Assembly (NCBI GenBank): GCA_910577335.1
Contig: CAJTMJ010000039.1
Location: 1 to 29,680, forward strand
DNA: 29,680 nt
Origin: an uncultured Duncaniella sp.
GTDB lineage: Bacteria; Bacteroidota; Bacteroidia; Bacteroidales; Muribaculaceae
Direction of reading: 5' to 3'
Position numbers and translations under genes: made by a program. This document shows positions 1 through 7,724 of this stretch, in pieces. How positions within the stretch are numbered: position 1 is the stretch's first letter; every line of letters starts with the position of its first letter. Below the pieces are notes generated by a model. It made no database searches. It was given only the letters and a program-made list of their open reading frames with translations, and had not been told where the DNA came from.

Positions 1-24
1 GTGAAAGTTGAGGCTTTTGCTTAA

Positions 25-222
25 TTTTTTTGTAGGGAGTTCTGCAACACCCTCCAATCCTCTGTGTTGATTCCGTCAAAAGGGCAGACACTGTCTGCCG
101 AATTGGAGTTAGCAAAAATGCTTCCCTCCAATTTGTCTTGGTCGCATTATGAACGGCTGATGAGAGTCAAAAATGAAGATGAGCGTGATTGGTATTTGAG
201 GGATTTATGTTTTAAATTTTAA
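25..222 (+). pseudogene. Remnant of a DUF1016 (YhcG-like) N-terminal domain gene
   Basis: The reading frame that ends with a stop at 220-222 encodes about 65 residues. Its middle, KGQTLSAELELAKMLP followed by NLSWSHYERLMRV and DERDWYL, matches what I know of the DUF1016 N-terminal domain (PDDEXK nuclease-like YhcG family), which has a LSWSHY..L..V.....R.WY core. An in-frame stop lies at 22-24, and the protein ends about 13 residues after the core, so the rest of that domain and the nuclease domain are missing. The tail overlaps the stop codon of the convergent sotB-like gene by 11 bases. I read it as a decayed gene; the upstream part lies outside the window, so a frameshifted longer copy cannot be excluded. 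Confidence 0.6.
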
Positions 223-1411
223 TGCGGGGGATGAATCGGAAGAGTGCGTATATTGCTGCCGAAAGGGCTATCATACCGCCGATGTAACCTATGTTTTCCA
301 TAGAGCCATGCTCGCAGACTATACCTCCGACAAATGCGCCGCTACCTATGCCGAGATTGAAGATGCCGGAGTAGATACTCATGGCGACTGCCGAATTATG
401 AGGTGAAAATAAGATGATTTCATTTTGAAAAGCGATGTTATATAAAGTCATCGCCAGTCCCCAAAGGATGCATAACAGCGCCAACAGTCCCGGGTGAATC
501 CATGAAACCGGCAAAAGCAACAGCATTATAACAGGCATCCCGAAGCAGGCGGAGAGTATGATACGCCGAGGATATTTCGGGAAATAGCGTGACATGATAT
601 AGCTGCCGAGCAGTCCGGCAATGCCGAAGAGTGATAAGGTCAGCGTTATCGCCTGTTCCTGCATGTGTACCACACGATACATGAACGGCTCTATATAGCT
701 GTATCCGGTGTAATGACCGGTTACGATGACTGCGGTTATTATGTAGATCATTAAAAGAGGACGGCAACAGAGCACGTCTTTCAATATGTTCTTTCGTGAT
801 TCAGATGCGTCATTTTGCGGGAGCGACGGGAGTGTGAGGTATAGCCCTATGAATATCAGTCCGGCAAGTAATCCCAAGGCGGCGAATGTGACACGCCATC
901 CGGCTACGAGTCCGAGCACACGTCCGAGGGGTAGACCAGCCACAAGCGCTATCCCTCCGCCAGCCACCATTGCGCTCAAAGCAGTGGCTCTTGATTTGCC
1001 GGGAGTCACGGCTACAGCCATCGGAGGGGCTATTGACCAGAAAATGGAGTGGGCACATGCCACACCTATTCGTGATGCCATAAGTGTCCAATAGCCTTGT
1101 GCGAGTACCGAGCCTATATGGCTTACGAAAAATATAGCGACTATACAAAGCATAAGCCTGCGGAAGTTGACACGGGAAAAATAAAGCGTGAGAGGGAGGG
1201 AAAGTAGAGCCACGACCCATGCGTAGATGGTGATAAGCAATCCTGCCCGTGCTTCGGTTATGCCGAAATCGGCAGCTATATCGCTAAGGAGTCCGATAGG
1301 TATAAGTTCGGAAGTATTGAAAGTGAAACCGGCAACCGTCAATATGACCAGCGGGAGCCATTTGTGAAACTTATTTAAACGAACCATAAAAATAAAGTAC
1401 CTAATGGTCAT
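212..1411 (-). CDS. sotB: SotB-type MFS sugar/drug efflux transporter
   Basis: A 399-residue, highly hydrophobic protein with about 12 predicted membrane segments, typical of the major facilitator superfamily. It follows E. coli SotB (YdeA) along its whole length: FNTSELIPIGLLSDIA near the N-terminus, TIYAWVVALLSLPL in helix 2, SRIGVACAHSIFWSI, HYTGYSYIEPFMYRV mid-protein, and SIYSGIFNLGIGSGAFVGG near the end. Family members export arabinose, IPTG-like sugars or drugs across the inner membrane; the actual substrate here is unknown. An internal Met at residue 9 (codon at 1387) gives an N-terminus closer in length to E. coli SotB and may be the true start. The gene is divergent from the toxin-antitoxin pair, and the two promoters share one short intergenic region. 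Confidence 0.88.
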   Translation of the reverse strand: MTIRYFIFMVRLNKFHKWLPLVILTVAGFTFNTSELIPIGLLSDIAADFGITEARAGLLITIYAWVVALLSLPLTLYFSRVNFRRLMLCIVAIFFVSHIGSVLAQGYWTLMASRIGVACAHSIFWSIAPPMAVAVTPGKSRATALSAMVAGGGIALVAGLPLGRVLGLVAGWRVTFAALGLLAGLIFIGLYLTLPSLPQNDASESRKNILKDVLCCRPLLMIYIITAVIVTGHYTGYSYIEPFMYRVVHMQEQAITLTLSLFGIAGLLGSYIMSRYFPKYPRRIILSACFGMPVIMLLLLPVSWIHPGLLALLCILWGLAMTLYNIAFQNEIILFSPHNSAVAMSIYSGIFNLGIGSGAFVGGIVCEHGSMENIGYIGGMIALSAAIYALFRFIPRIKI

Positions 1412-1433
1412 TGGTTTTGACCGAAAACGGCTG

Positions 1434-1441
1434 CAAAGTTA
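1434..1441 (-). promoter_or_regulatory. Candidate -7 box for the sotB-like gene
   Basis: Read on the minus strand this is TAACTTTG, a match to the Bacteroidetes -7 consensus TAnnTTTG, 22 bases before the annotated start. No convincing -33 TTTG is seen at the usual 19-base spacing. It lies next to the divergent promoter of the toxin-antitoxin operon. Confidence 0.45.
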
Positions 1442-1448
1442 GCAAAAT

Positions 1449-1479
1449 TTTGTTATATAAGTGTAAATTATTATCTTTG
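1449..1479 (+). promoter_or_regulatory. Promoter of the MNT/HEPN operon
   Basis: TTTG at 1449-1452 and TATCTTTG at 1472-1479 are separated by exactly 19 bases, an ideal match to the Bacteroidetes sigma-ABfr promoter (TTTG-N19-TAnnTTTG). Only seven bases lie between the end of the -7 box and the ATG at 1487, so the transcript would start at or a few bases before the start codon and be leaderless or nearly so. Confidence 0.7.
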
Positions 1480-1486
1480 CGATGAT

Positions 1487-1792
1487 ATGAAACTGATAGA
1501 GATGAATATTGACAAGATTATTGCCTTATGCAAGAAGTATAAGGTCATGAAGCTGTGGGTGTTTGGCTCTATCCTTACCTCTCGTTTTAATGATGACAGC
1601 GATGTGGATTTTTCTGTGATATTTGATAAAAATAAAATACCGCTGATTAATTACGCTGATAATTTTTTTGATTTCATAGACGAACTTAAGCAATTGATAG
1701 GGCGAGATATAGACATGGTTTGTGAGGAGTCTGTACAGAATCCATATTTCCGCAGAGAACTTGATTCGACTAAAAAATTAATATATGGATGA
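1487..1792 (+). CDS. mntA: Minimal nucleotidyltransferase (MntA-type antitoxin)
   Basis: A 101-residue protein of the MNT family (polymerase beta superfamily). The active-site signature GSx10DxD is intact: G27-S28 followed by D39 and D41. A third acidic pair is at D74/D76 (RDIDMV). In the known MntA/HepT systems this protein transfers AMP groups to a tyrosine of the HEPN toxin and so silences it. It overlaps the downstream HEPN gene by eight bases, which implies translational coupling. The pair is visibly richer in A and T than the housekeeping genes to its right, fitting horizontal acquisition. Family assignment is firm; the antitoxin role is inferred from pairing. Confidence 0.85.
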   Translation: MKLIEMNIDKIIALCKKYKVMKLWVFGSILTSRFNDDSDVDFSVIFDKNKIPLINYADNFFDFIDELKQLIGRDIDMVCEESVQNPYFRRELDSTKKLIYG

Positions 1793-2120
1793 TAGAGTTT
1801 CAAAATATCTGTATGACATCCTTTCAGCCATAAATGAAACTCTTGAAGAGACTGATATTCGTGGTCGTAAATTTGAAATTCTGGCAAAAGACAGGGTTTA
1901 CAGGAAATTTGTGGAGAGAAATATCGGAATTATCGGAGAAGCGATGAATCGGGTTCTAAAGATTGACGACCAAATACCGATAACATCAGCCCGAAGTATT
2001 GTAAATACAAGGAATCTGGTCATACATAGCTATGATAGCCTTGATAAAGAAATTATATGGGGTATAATCATAAAGCATCTTCCTATTCTTAAGTCAGAGG
2101 TGGAGAAGTTGCTGTCATAG
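1785..2120 (+). CDS. hepT: HEPN ribonuclease toxin (HepT family, DUF86)
   Basis: A 111-residue, mostly helical protein. Residues 76-83 read RNLVIHSY, the RX4HXY signature of HepT-type HEPN toxins: R76 and H81 would form the RNase active site, and Y83 is the position that the MntA partner AMPylates in characterised systems. RNIGIIGEAMNRV in the middle is also typical of DUF86. The start overlaps the end of the MNT gene by eight bases, so the two are co-transcribed from the promoter at 1449-1479. The antitoxin gene comes first here. No terminator is evident before the next gene's promoter. Confidence 0.87.
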   Translation: MDDRVSKYLYDILSAINETLEETDIRGRKFEILAKDRVYRKFVERNIGIIGEAMNRVLKIDDQIPITSARSIVNTRNLVIHSYDSLDKEIIWGIIIKHLPILKSEVEKLLS

Positions 2121-2186
2121 CTGTCATAATTAGGGGTTATAATCAAAAAATAGATGTAAAAATTTCATAGATTGTGGAATATGTAT

Positions 2187-2194
2187 TAATTTTG
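2187..2194 (+). promoter_or_regulatory. Candidate -7 box for the TPR protein gene
   Basis: TAATTTTG matches TAnnTTTG and lies 67 bases before the ATG at 2262. The leader between them can form a small hairpin (five-base arms at 2213-2217 and 2230-2234). The -33 region is not well conserved. Confidence 0.5.
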
Positions 2195-2261
2195 CAGGAG
2201 ATAATAAAACCCAGGCTTCGAATCGGTGGAGCCTACTAAATAAAAACAGACTCACATAACA

Positions 2262-2945
2262 ATGGCAAATAACAAGCCCCAAGACGAAACCCGTACCTCG
2301 ATAGATGAGGTAAACGACACCCTTACCGGCATAGGTGAAAAAGTACAGAACAATCCTAAGGTTCTCATTTGGTCATGTATAGGTGTGGCAGTTGTCGTAG
2401 CTGCTATCCTTATTTATGTATATGCTATCCGTCAGCCCGGACAGGTTTCGGGAAACAAAGCATTAGGACAAGCTGACATAGAACTTCTGATGGGCAATGA
2501 CTCAATAGCGTTGGCAAAATATCAGCAAGTGGCAGATGAGCACGGATATGATGCCGGCAATCTTGCAAATCTTAACGCAGCTATCCTCCTTTACAAGGAT
2601 AAGAAATATGAAGAAGCTCTCGGCTATCTGAAGAACTTCTCTTCATCAGAAACAATCATCGGTGCTTCAGCAAAATCACTCGAAGGCGATTGCTACGTAA
2701 ATCTTAAAAAGTATCCCGAAGCCATCGACTGTTTCAAGCAGGCTGTAAAGGTTTCTGACAACAATCCTCATTATACTCCCGCTTTCCTTATGAAGGAAGC
2801 CACAGTATATCGCGAAATGAAGGATTATTCAGCAGAAGCTGCCATCTACGAGCAGATTATCAAGGATTATCCTACCTACGGTGCTGAAATCAACGTAGAT
2901 CTTCAGAAATACCTTGATCGCGCAAAGACCGCAGCAGCTAAATAA
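2262..2945 (+). CDS. Inner-membrane-anchored TPR protein (YfgM-like)
   Basis: A 227-residue protein with a short hydrophilic N-terminus, one membrane segment at about residues 34-56, and a C-terminal region of TPR-like helical pairs (IALAKYQQVADE, YEEALGYLKNF, YPEAIDCFKQAVKV, YSAEAAIYEQIIKDYP). This architecture resembles the YfgM/TolA-like TPR family, which places a TPR scaffold on the outer face of the inner membrane, often near the secretion or envelope machinery. The exact role in Bacteroidales is not established. It is a single-gene unit with its own promoter and a strong terminator immediately after it. Confidence 0.75.
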   Translation: MANNKPQDETRTSIDEVNDTLTGIGEKVQNNPKVLIWSCIGVAVVVAAILIYVYAIRQPGQVSGNKALGQADIELLMGNDSIALAKYQQVADEHGYDAGNLANLNAAILLYKDKKYEEALGYLKNFSSSETIIGASAKSLEGDCYVNLKKYPEAIDCFKQAVKVSDNNPHYTPAFLMKEATVYREMKDYSAEAAIYEQIIKDYPTYGAEINVDLQKYLDRAKTAAAK

Positions 2946-2968
2946 GATTGTAATCTTGTAAATCACAT

Positions 2969-3005
2969 AGCGGTTGAAGGCTTTATCCCTTCAACCGCTT
3001 TTTAT
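2969..3005 (+). terminator. Rho-independent terminator after the TPR gene
   Basis: A perfect 12-base stem (AGCGGTTGAAGG at 2969-2980 pairing with 2988-2999), a seven-base loop and a T-rich tail from 2999. It sits just 24 bases after the stop codon and ends about 20 bases before the glycosyltransferase start. Confidence 0.88.
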
Positions 3006-3026
3006 TTTATTCATTTTACTTTTACC

Positions 3027-4034
3027 ATGATTTCAATTTCCGTAATAGTACCCGTATATGGGGTAGAGAAGTATGTGGGGCGATGTGTCGAATCAGTGAT
3101 GGCACAGGCTACATACTTTGCGGGTGTGCTGGAATGTGTGATTGTGAATGATTGCACTCCTGACGGAAGTATGGAAGTGGTGAAAGGACTTTTGTATAAA
3201 TACGCAGGGACTATACGTTTCAAAATCATCGACCATGATAAAAATTTAGGGCTTTCAGAAGCACGTAATACAGGTATTAAAGCCTCATCCGGTGATTACA
3301 TACTGTTTCTTGACAGTGACGACGAGCTAATGCCGGGCGCAATAGCGTCATTCGCACAAAAGGTTGAGGAGTATACGGATGTGGATATGGTGGTCGGAGA
3401 GTATGCGTGTGATGGAAACAGCCAGCATCTACGTATAAAAATAAAAGATGACTATCTGAAAGGTGAAAACTCATGCAAGAGAGCCTTCCTTAGGGAAAAG
3501 CTTTTCCCGGATACAGCGCATAATAAGTTGGTTCGTCGCAAATTTTTAGTGGATAACGGGCTATATTTCCGTCCCGGAATTTATCATGAAGACAATTTGT
3601 GGAAATGGCATTGTGCCAAATATGTGGAATCAGTGGCGTTTCTGAGACGCCCTACCATGATGTATAATGTGAATCCATGTTCGATGTCCAATAAGCCAAT
3701 TGAAAGCCGAATAGAGTCACTGATGGCTATAATGAAGGAGAAGATCAGCACCATAGATAATTGTGAACATACAGCGCAGCTACTTAACGCTACCCTATTC
3801 CTGCATCAAATAGATGAAAGATCCCGACGGATAAGCGATATGGCTTATTATCAGAAGGTAAAGAGAGAGATTAGGAGGTATGCTGAAGCATTGCGCATAG
3901 AGAACCTGAAAGAGCCAAGCCGAAGAGTGTCATTATCCCTTTCATTGCTTAATTTGAAGCTTAGGTTACCTCTTGGTCGCTTCGGCGGTATATACCGGAT
4001 GGCACATATAATAGCCCGCAGACTTGTGAATTGA
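3027..4034 (+). CDS. Glycosyltransferase family 2 protein
   Basis: A 335-residue GT-A fold enzyme. The N-terminus ISISVIVPVYGVEKYV, the nucleotide-sugar motif VNDCTPDGS (about residues 40-48), NLGLSEARNTGI, and the metal-binding FLDSDDE (residues 94-100) are classic GT2 elements. GIYHEDNLWKW supplies the HED-type catalytic base region seen in capsule and exopolysaccharide GT2 enzymes. There is no membrane segment, so it acts from the cytosol. It probably adds one sugar to a surface polysaccharide or glycolipid, but the sugar and acceptor cannot be read from sequence. It stands alone, not in a polysaccharide cluster, and begins right after a terminator with no clear promoter. Confidence 0.88.
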   Translation: MISISVIVPVYGVEKYVGRCVESVMAQATYFAGVLECVIVNDCTPDGSMEVVKGLLYKYAGTIRFKIIDHDKNLGLSEARNTGIKASSGDYILFLDSDDELMPGAIASFAQKVEEYTDVDMVVGEYACDGNSQHLRIKIKDDYLKGENSCKRAFLREKLFPDTAHNKLVRRKFLVDNGLYFRPGIYHEDNLWKWHCAKYVESVAFLRRPTMMYNVNPCSMSNKPIESRIESLMAIMKEKISTIDNCEHTAQLLNATLFLHQIDERSRRISDMAYYQKVKREIRRYAEALRIENLKEPSRRVSLSLSLLNLKLRLPLGRFGGIYRMAHIIARRLVN

Positions 4035-4075
4035 TTTTTTTGCTTAAATCGGGATGATTACAGCCGTAAATTTTG

Positions 4076-4083
4076 TATTTTTG
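4076..4083 (+). promoter_or_regulatory. Candidate -7 box for the purC operon
   Basis: TATTTTTG matches TAnnTTTG and lies 37 bases before the purC ATG at 4121. Its presence argues against the longer in-frame TTG start at 4073, which would overlap the box. Confidence 0.55.
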
Positions 4084-4120
4084 CAATCAGAAAAATCAAA
4101 ACCATCCAAATCAGTTCATT

Positions 4121-5074
4121 ATGGCAACAACATTGGTTAACACCGACTTCAATTTTCCCGGTCAGACAGCAGTTTATCATGGCAAAGTGCGTGACGTTTA
4201 TACCATAAACGATGACATTATGGTAATGGTTGCCACTGACCGTATATCGGCATTTGATGTTATTCTTCCCAAAGGTATTCCTTACAAGGGACAGGCTCTC
4301 AATCAGATAGCCGCTACATTCCTTGATGCCACCTCAGATATTGTTCCCAACTGGAAACTCGCAGTTCCCGACCCAATGGTCACCGTGGGTTATCGTTGTG
4401 AAGGTTTGCGCCTTGAGATGATTATCAGAGGCTATCTTGCCGGTAGCGCATGGCGTGAATACAAGAACGGAATGCGTGAGCTTTGTGGCGTTAAGCTTCC
4501 TGAAGGGATGGTGGAAAACCAGCGTTTCCCCGAACCGATTATCACCCCTACCACCAAGGCAGACGAAGGTCATGACGAAAATATCTCTCGTGAAGAAGCT
4601 ATTGCGCAGGGTATCGTCACTGAAGAACAGTTTGACACAATGGCAGCATATACCCGTGCACTATTCAAGCGCGGCTCAGAGATGGCTGCAGAAAAAGGTC
4701 TTATACTTGTTGACACCAAATATGAATTCGGTCTGCGTGACGGCAAGGTGATACTTATCGACGAAATACACACTCCCGACTCATCACGTTACTTCTACGC
4801 AGAAGGGTACGAGGAACGTCTTGCCAAGGGTGAACCACAGCGTCAGCTCTCAAAAGAATTTGTACGCGAGTGGCTTATGGCACATGACTTTATGGGAAAA
4901 GCAGGTCAGAAAGTACCTGAAATGACCGATGAATTCTGTGAAGAGGTTTCAGAGCGCTATATTGAGCTTTATGAGCATATCACAGGTCAGAAATTTGTCA
5001 AGGCACCCGAAGAACATCTTGAGGACCGCATTTCCAAAAATGTTCTTGATTGCCTTAATACCCTTAACCCCTAA
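4121..5074 (+). CDS. purC: SAICAR synthetase (phosphoribosylaminoimidazole-succinocarboxamide synthase)
   Basis: The enzyme joins CAIR and aspartate using ATP in de novo purine synthesis. From the ATG at 4121 it is 317 residues, the size of the longer bacterial and fungal-like PurC type. Recognisable motifs are HGKVRDVY, ATDRISAFDVILPKGIP, the LAGSAWREYK segment, LVDTKYEFG and LIDEIHTPDSSRY. An in-frame TTG at 4073 would add 16 residues without similarity to the family and would overlap the promoter, so I chose 4121. It is followed nine bases later by menG and heads a plus-strand operon that probably runs through cysS and the channel gene. Confidence 0.96.
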   Translation: MATTLVNTDFNFPGQTAVYHGKVRDVYTINDDIMVMVATDRISAFDVILPKGIPYKGQALNQIAATFLDATSDIVPNWKLAVPDPMVTVGYRCEGLRLEMIIRGYLAGSAWREYKNGMRELCGVKLPEGMVENQRFPEPIITPTTKADEGHDENISREEAIAQGIVTEEQFDTMAAYTRALFKRGSEMAAEKGLILVDTKYEFGLRDGKVILIDEIHTPDSSRYFYAEGYEERLAKGEPQRQLSKEFVREWLMAHDFMGKAGQKVPEMTDEFCEEVSERYIELYEHITGQKFVKAPEEHLEDRISKNVLDCLNTLNP

Positions 5075-5083
5075 CCGCCGGTG

Positions 5084-5815
5084 ATGCAGGTTGAGAATAT
5101 CAATCCATACGACGATTCGCGTCATAAGAGTGAGCAGGTGCGTGAGATGTTTGACTCTATCGCACCCGCTTACGACTTTATGAACCGTGCCATGACCTTC
5201 GGTATAGACAAGTTGTGGCGTCGTGCGGCTGTAAAGCTCTTGGCGAATGAACGTCATGACGATATTCTTGATATAGCCACAGGAACCGGAGATCTTGCCA
5301 TCCTACTTGCCCGAAAGCTTGATCCGCTTTCTGTCACAGGTGTTGACCTGTCGGAAGGGATGGTGGAGATAGGGAGAAAGAAAGTGAACGCAGCCGGGCT
5401 TGATGAGGTGGTTACATTAGGGATAGGTGACTGTCTGCAATTGCCGTTCCCGGATGAATCATTCGACTGCATAACTTGCGCTTACGGAGTCAGGAACTTC
5501 CAGAATCTTTTAGCCGGTTACAAGGAGATGCACCGGGTGCTGCGCAAGGATGGCATGGTGGTTATACTTGAGCTGTCCACTCCCAGGTCGGCAGTCATAA
5601 GACCGCTATATAACCTGTATACCCGTCATATCATCCCCAATGTGGGACGCTTGGTCTCAAAAGATGTCAGGGCATACAGCTATTTGCCCGAGTCGATTGC
5701 CGCAGTGCCGCAAGGGGCTGAGATGTCAGCCATAATGGTCAAAGCCGGATTAAGGGAGGCAAAGCATATACCGATGACATTTGGAACCTGCACTATTTAC
5801 ACAGCACGTAAATGA
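5084..5815 (+). CDS. menG: Demethylmenaquinone methyltransferase (UbiE/MenG)
   Basis: A 243-residue class I SAM-dependent methyltransferase that carries out the last step of menaquinone synthesis. Family hallmarks are VREMFDSIAPAYDFMNRAMT near the N-terminus, the SAM-binding motif DILDIATGTGDLAILLA, GVDLSEGMV, FDCITCAYGVRNFQN (the UbiE signature) and YSYLPESIAAVP. Bacteroidales make menaquinone rather than ubiquinone, so menG is the better symbol. A GTG three bases-in-frame upstream (5081) is possible, but the ATG at 5084 is preferred. Only nine bases separate it from purC. Confidence 0.95.
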   Translation: MQVENINPYDDSRHKSEQVREMFDSIAPAYDFMNRAMTFGIDKLWRRAAVKLLANERHDDILDIATGTGDLAILLARKLDPLSVTGVDLSEGMVEIGRKKVNAAGLDEVVTLGIGDCLQLPFPDESFDCITCAYGVRNFQNLLAGYKEMHRVLRKDGMVVILELSTPRSAVIRPLYNLYTRHIIPNVGRLVSKDVRAYSYLPESIAAVPQGAEMSAIMVKAGLREAKHIPMTFGTCTIYTARK

Positions 5816-5847
5816 TAATTTACATGCTTACTAAATCCTTTTAGAAG

Positions 5848-6186
5848 ATGGAAAAGAAACCAAACGAAATACAAATAGAGCTTTCGCCCGAAGTGGCAAA
5901 AGGTGTTTACTCTAATCTTGCCATGATAGCACATGGCGCCAATGAGTTTTTTATCGATTTTATCACAATGGCACCCAACATGCCTCAGGCAAAGGTGCAG
6001 TCACGCATAGTGATGACACCTGAGAATGCCAAGAACCTGCTTGGCGCACTGATGCAGAATGTGAAGGAATATGAAGCCACTTTCGGAGAAATACGTTATA
6101 AACGTCCTATCAATCAGGGTAACAATGGCTCTAACGGCTCCAACGGAGAAATCCCCAATCCCTTCATAATGGGTGGGAAAGCCTGA
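5848..6186 (+). CDS. DUF3467 family protein
   Basis: A 112-residue protein. The core IQIELSPEVAKGVYSNLAMIAHG...EFFIDFITMAPN and the following RIVMTPENAKNLLGALMQNVKEYE match DUF3467, a small conserved family of unknown function common in Bacteroidetes. The C-terminus is a low-complexity Asn/Gly/Ser tail. There is no signal peptide or membrane segment, so it is cytosolic. It lies 32 bases after menG and 47 before cysS, on the same strand, and is probably part of the same transcript. Confidence 0.85.
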   Translation: MEKKPNEIQIELSPEVAKGVYSNLAMIAHGANEFFIDFITMAPNMPQAKVQSRIVMTPENAKNLLGALMQNVKEYEATFGEIRYKRPINQGNNGSNGSNGEIPNPFIMGGKA

Positions 6187-6233
6187 CAATATAACTTAAT
6201 TTAAAACATACTCTAAGCATCCGCATAAATCAG

Positions 6234-7718
6234 ATGATTCCCAATAACTTTACTATTTATAACACCCTGACACGTACAAAGCAGTTGTTCAAACCTCTTC
6301 ATGAAGGGCGTGTGGGTATGTATGTATGCGGTCCTACCGTGTATGGTGACGGACATTTAGGTCATGCCAGACCAGCCATCACCTTTGACATACTGTTCCG
6401 TTACCTGCGTCATCTCGGCTATAAGGTGCGTTATGTGCGCAATATCACCGATGTGGGTCACTTGGAGCATGATTCAGATGACGGGGAAGATAAGATAGCA
6501 AAAAAGGCGCGCCTTGAGCAGCTTGAGCCAATGGAAGTGGTGCAGTATTATCTTACCCGCTACCATAAGGCTATGGATGCGCTCAATGTGCTTCCGCCAT
6601 CCATCGAACCCCATGCGTCAGGTCATATAATAGAGCAGATAGAATATATAAAGAAGATTCTTGACAGCGGCTATGCGTACGTGTCGGACGGTTCGGTATA
6701 TTTCGATGTGCCAAAATACAACAGCGAGCATCCTTACGGTAAGCTTTCAGGCAGAAACATAGATGAGCTTCTGTCAACCACACGTGCCCTTGACGGACAG
6801 GATCAGAAGCATAATCCTGCGGATTTCGCCCTTTGGAAAAAGGCTGCACCAGAACATATAATGCACTGGCCCTCACCGTGGAGCGAAGGTTTCCCCGGAT
6901 GGCATCTCGAATGTTCGACCATGGGTGAAAAATACCTCGGAGAGTCATTTGACATACATGGCGGAGGTATGGACCTCATGTTCCCCCACCATGAGTGCGA
7001 GATAGCGCAATCAGTGGCTCATAACGGGCATGACACCGTGCGCTACTGGATGCATAACAATATGATTACCATCAACGGTAAGAAGATGGGCAAGTCGCTC
7101 GGCAACTTTATCACGCTTGACGAGTTCTTCACCGGCTCACATCCGCTTTTGGAGCAGGCTTATAGCCCAATGACTATCCGTTTCTTCATCCTTCAGGCTC
7201 ACTACCGTGGTACTGTCGATTTCTCAAACGAGGCTTTGCAGGCTTCTGAAAAGGCTCTCGGCAGAATGTTGGAAGGATACCGTCGCTTGCAGGAACTGAA
7301 AGCGTCAGAGACCTCCACAATCGACGTTTCCGGTATCCGTCAGAAGTGCTATGACGCTATCGATGACGATATGAACACACCGATGGTGATAGCGCATCTT
7401 TTTGACGCTCTTCGTCTGGTGAACCAAGTAAAGGATGGAAACGCGACCGCCTCACAGGCTGACATAGATGAGCTGAAATGGATTTTCGACACCTTCTTGG
7501 TAGAGATACTCGGTATACGTACTGAAATGGCAGGAAGTGCAGATAATTCAGCCGCAATGCGTCCGTTTGAGGAAGCTGTGGACCTGCTGCTTGAAATGCG
7601 AGCCAAAGCCAAGGCAAACAAGGATTGGGCTACTTCCGACTTAATCCGTGACCGTCTGGCTTCCATGGGCTTCACAGTCAAGGATACTAAGGATGGCGTT
7701 GAATGGTCGCTTTCGTAA
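6234..7718 (+). CDS. cysS: Cysteinyl-tRNA synthetase
   Basis: A 494-residue class I aminoacyl-tRNA synthetase that charges tRNA-Cys. The N-terminal CGPTVYGDGHLGHARP contains a zinc-ligand Cys (C32) and the HIGH motif as HLGH (residues 41-44). GWHLECSTMGEKYLG and MFPHHECEIAQ supply the other zinc ligands, and KMGKS at residues 284-288 is the KMSKS loop. The C-terminal anticodon-binding helical domain ends in the typical ATSDLIRDRLASMGFTVKDTKDGVEW. It ends six bases before the channel gene, so the two are probably co-translated. Confidence 0.97.
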   Translation: MIPNNFTIYNTLTRTKQLFKPLHEGRVGMYVCGPTVYGDGHLGHARPAITFDILFRYLRHLGYKVRYVRNITDVGHLEHDSDDGEDKIAKKARLEQLEPMEVVQYYLTRYHKAMDALNVLPPSIEPHASGHIIEQIEYIKKILDSGYAYVSDGSVYFDVPKYNSEHPYGKLSGRNIDELLSTTRALDGQDQKHNPADFALWKKAAPEHIMHWPSPWSEGFPGWHLECSTMGEKYLGESFDIHGGGMDLMFPHHECEIAQSVAHNGHDTVRYWMHNNMITINGKKMGKSLGNFITLDEFFTGSHPLLEQAYSPMTIRFFILQAHYRGTVDFSNEALQASEKALGRMLEGYRRLQELKASETSTIDVSGIRQKCYDAIDDDMNTPMVIAHLFDALRLVNQVKDGNATASQADIDELKWIFDTFLVEILGIRTEMAGSADNSAAMRPFEEAVDLLLEMRAKAKANKDWATSDLIRDRLASMGFTVKDTKDGVEWSLS

Positions 7719-7724
7719 GGTCGT

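Noticed and set aside
2213..2234. tRNA-like fragment (TTCGAATC within a small hairpin) before the TPR gene
   Set aside because: Only a T-loop-like word and a five-base stem are present; no acceptor, D or anticodon arms can be drawn.
4073..4120. In-frame TTG start that would lengthen PurC by 16 residues
   Set aside because: The extension overlaps the -7 promoter box and has no family similarity; the ATG at 4121 fits PurC.
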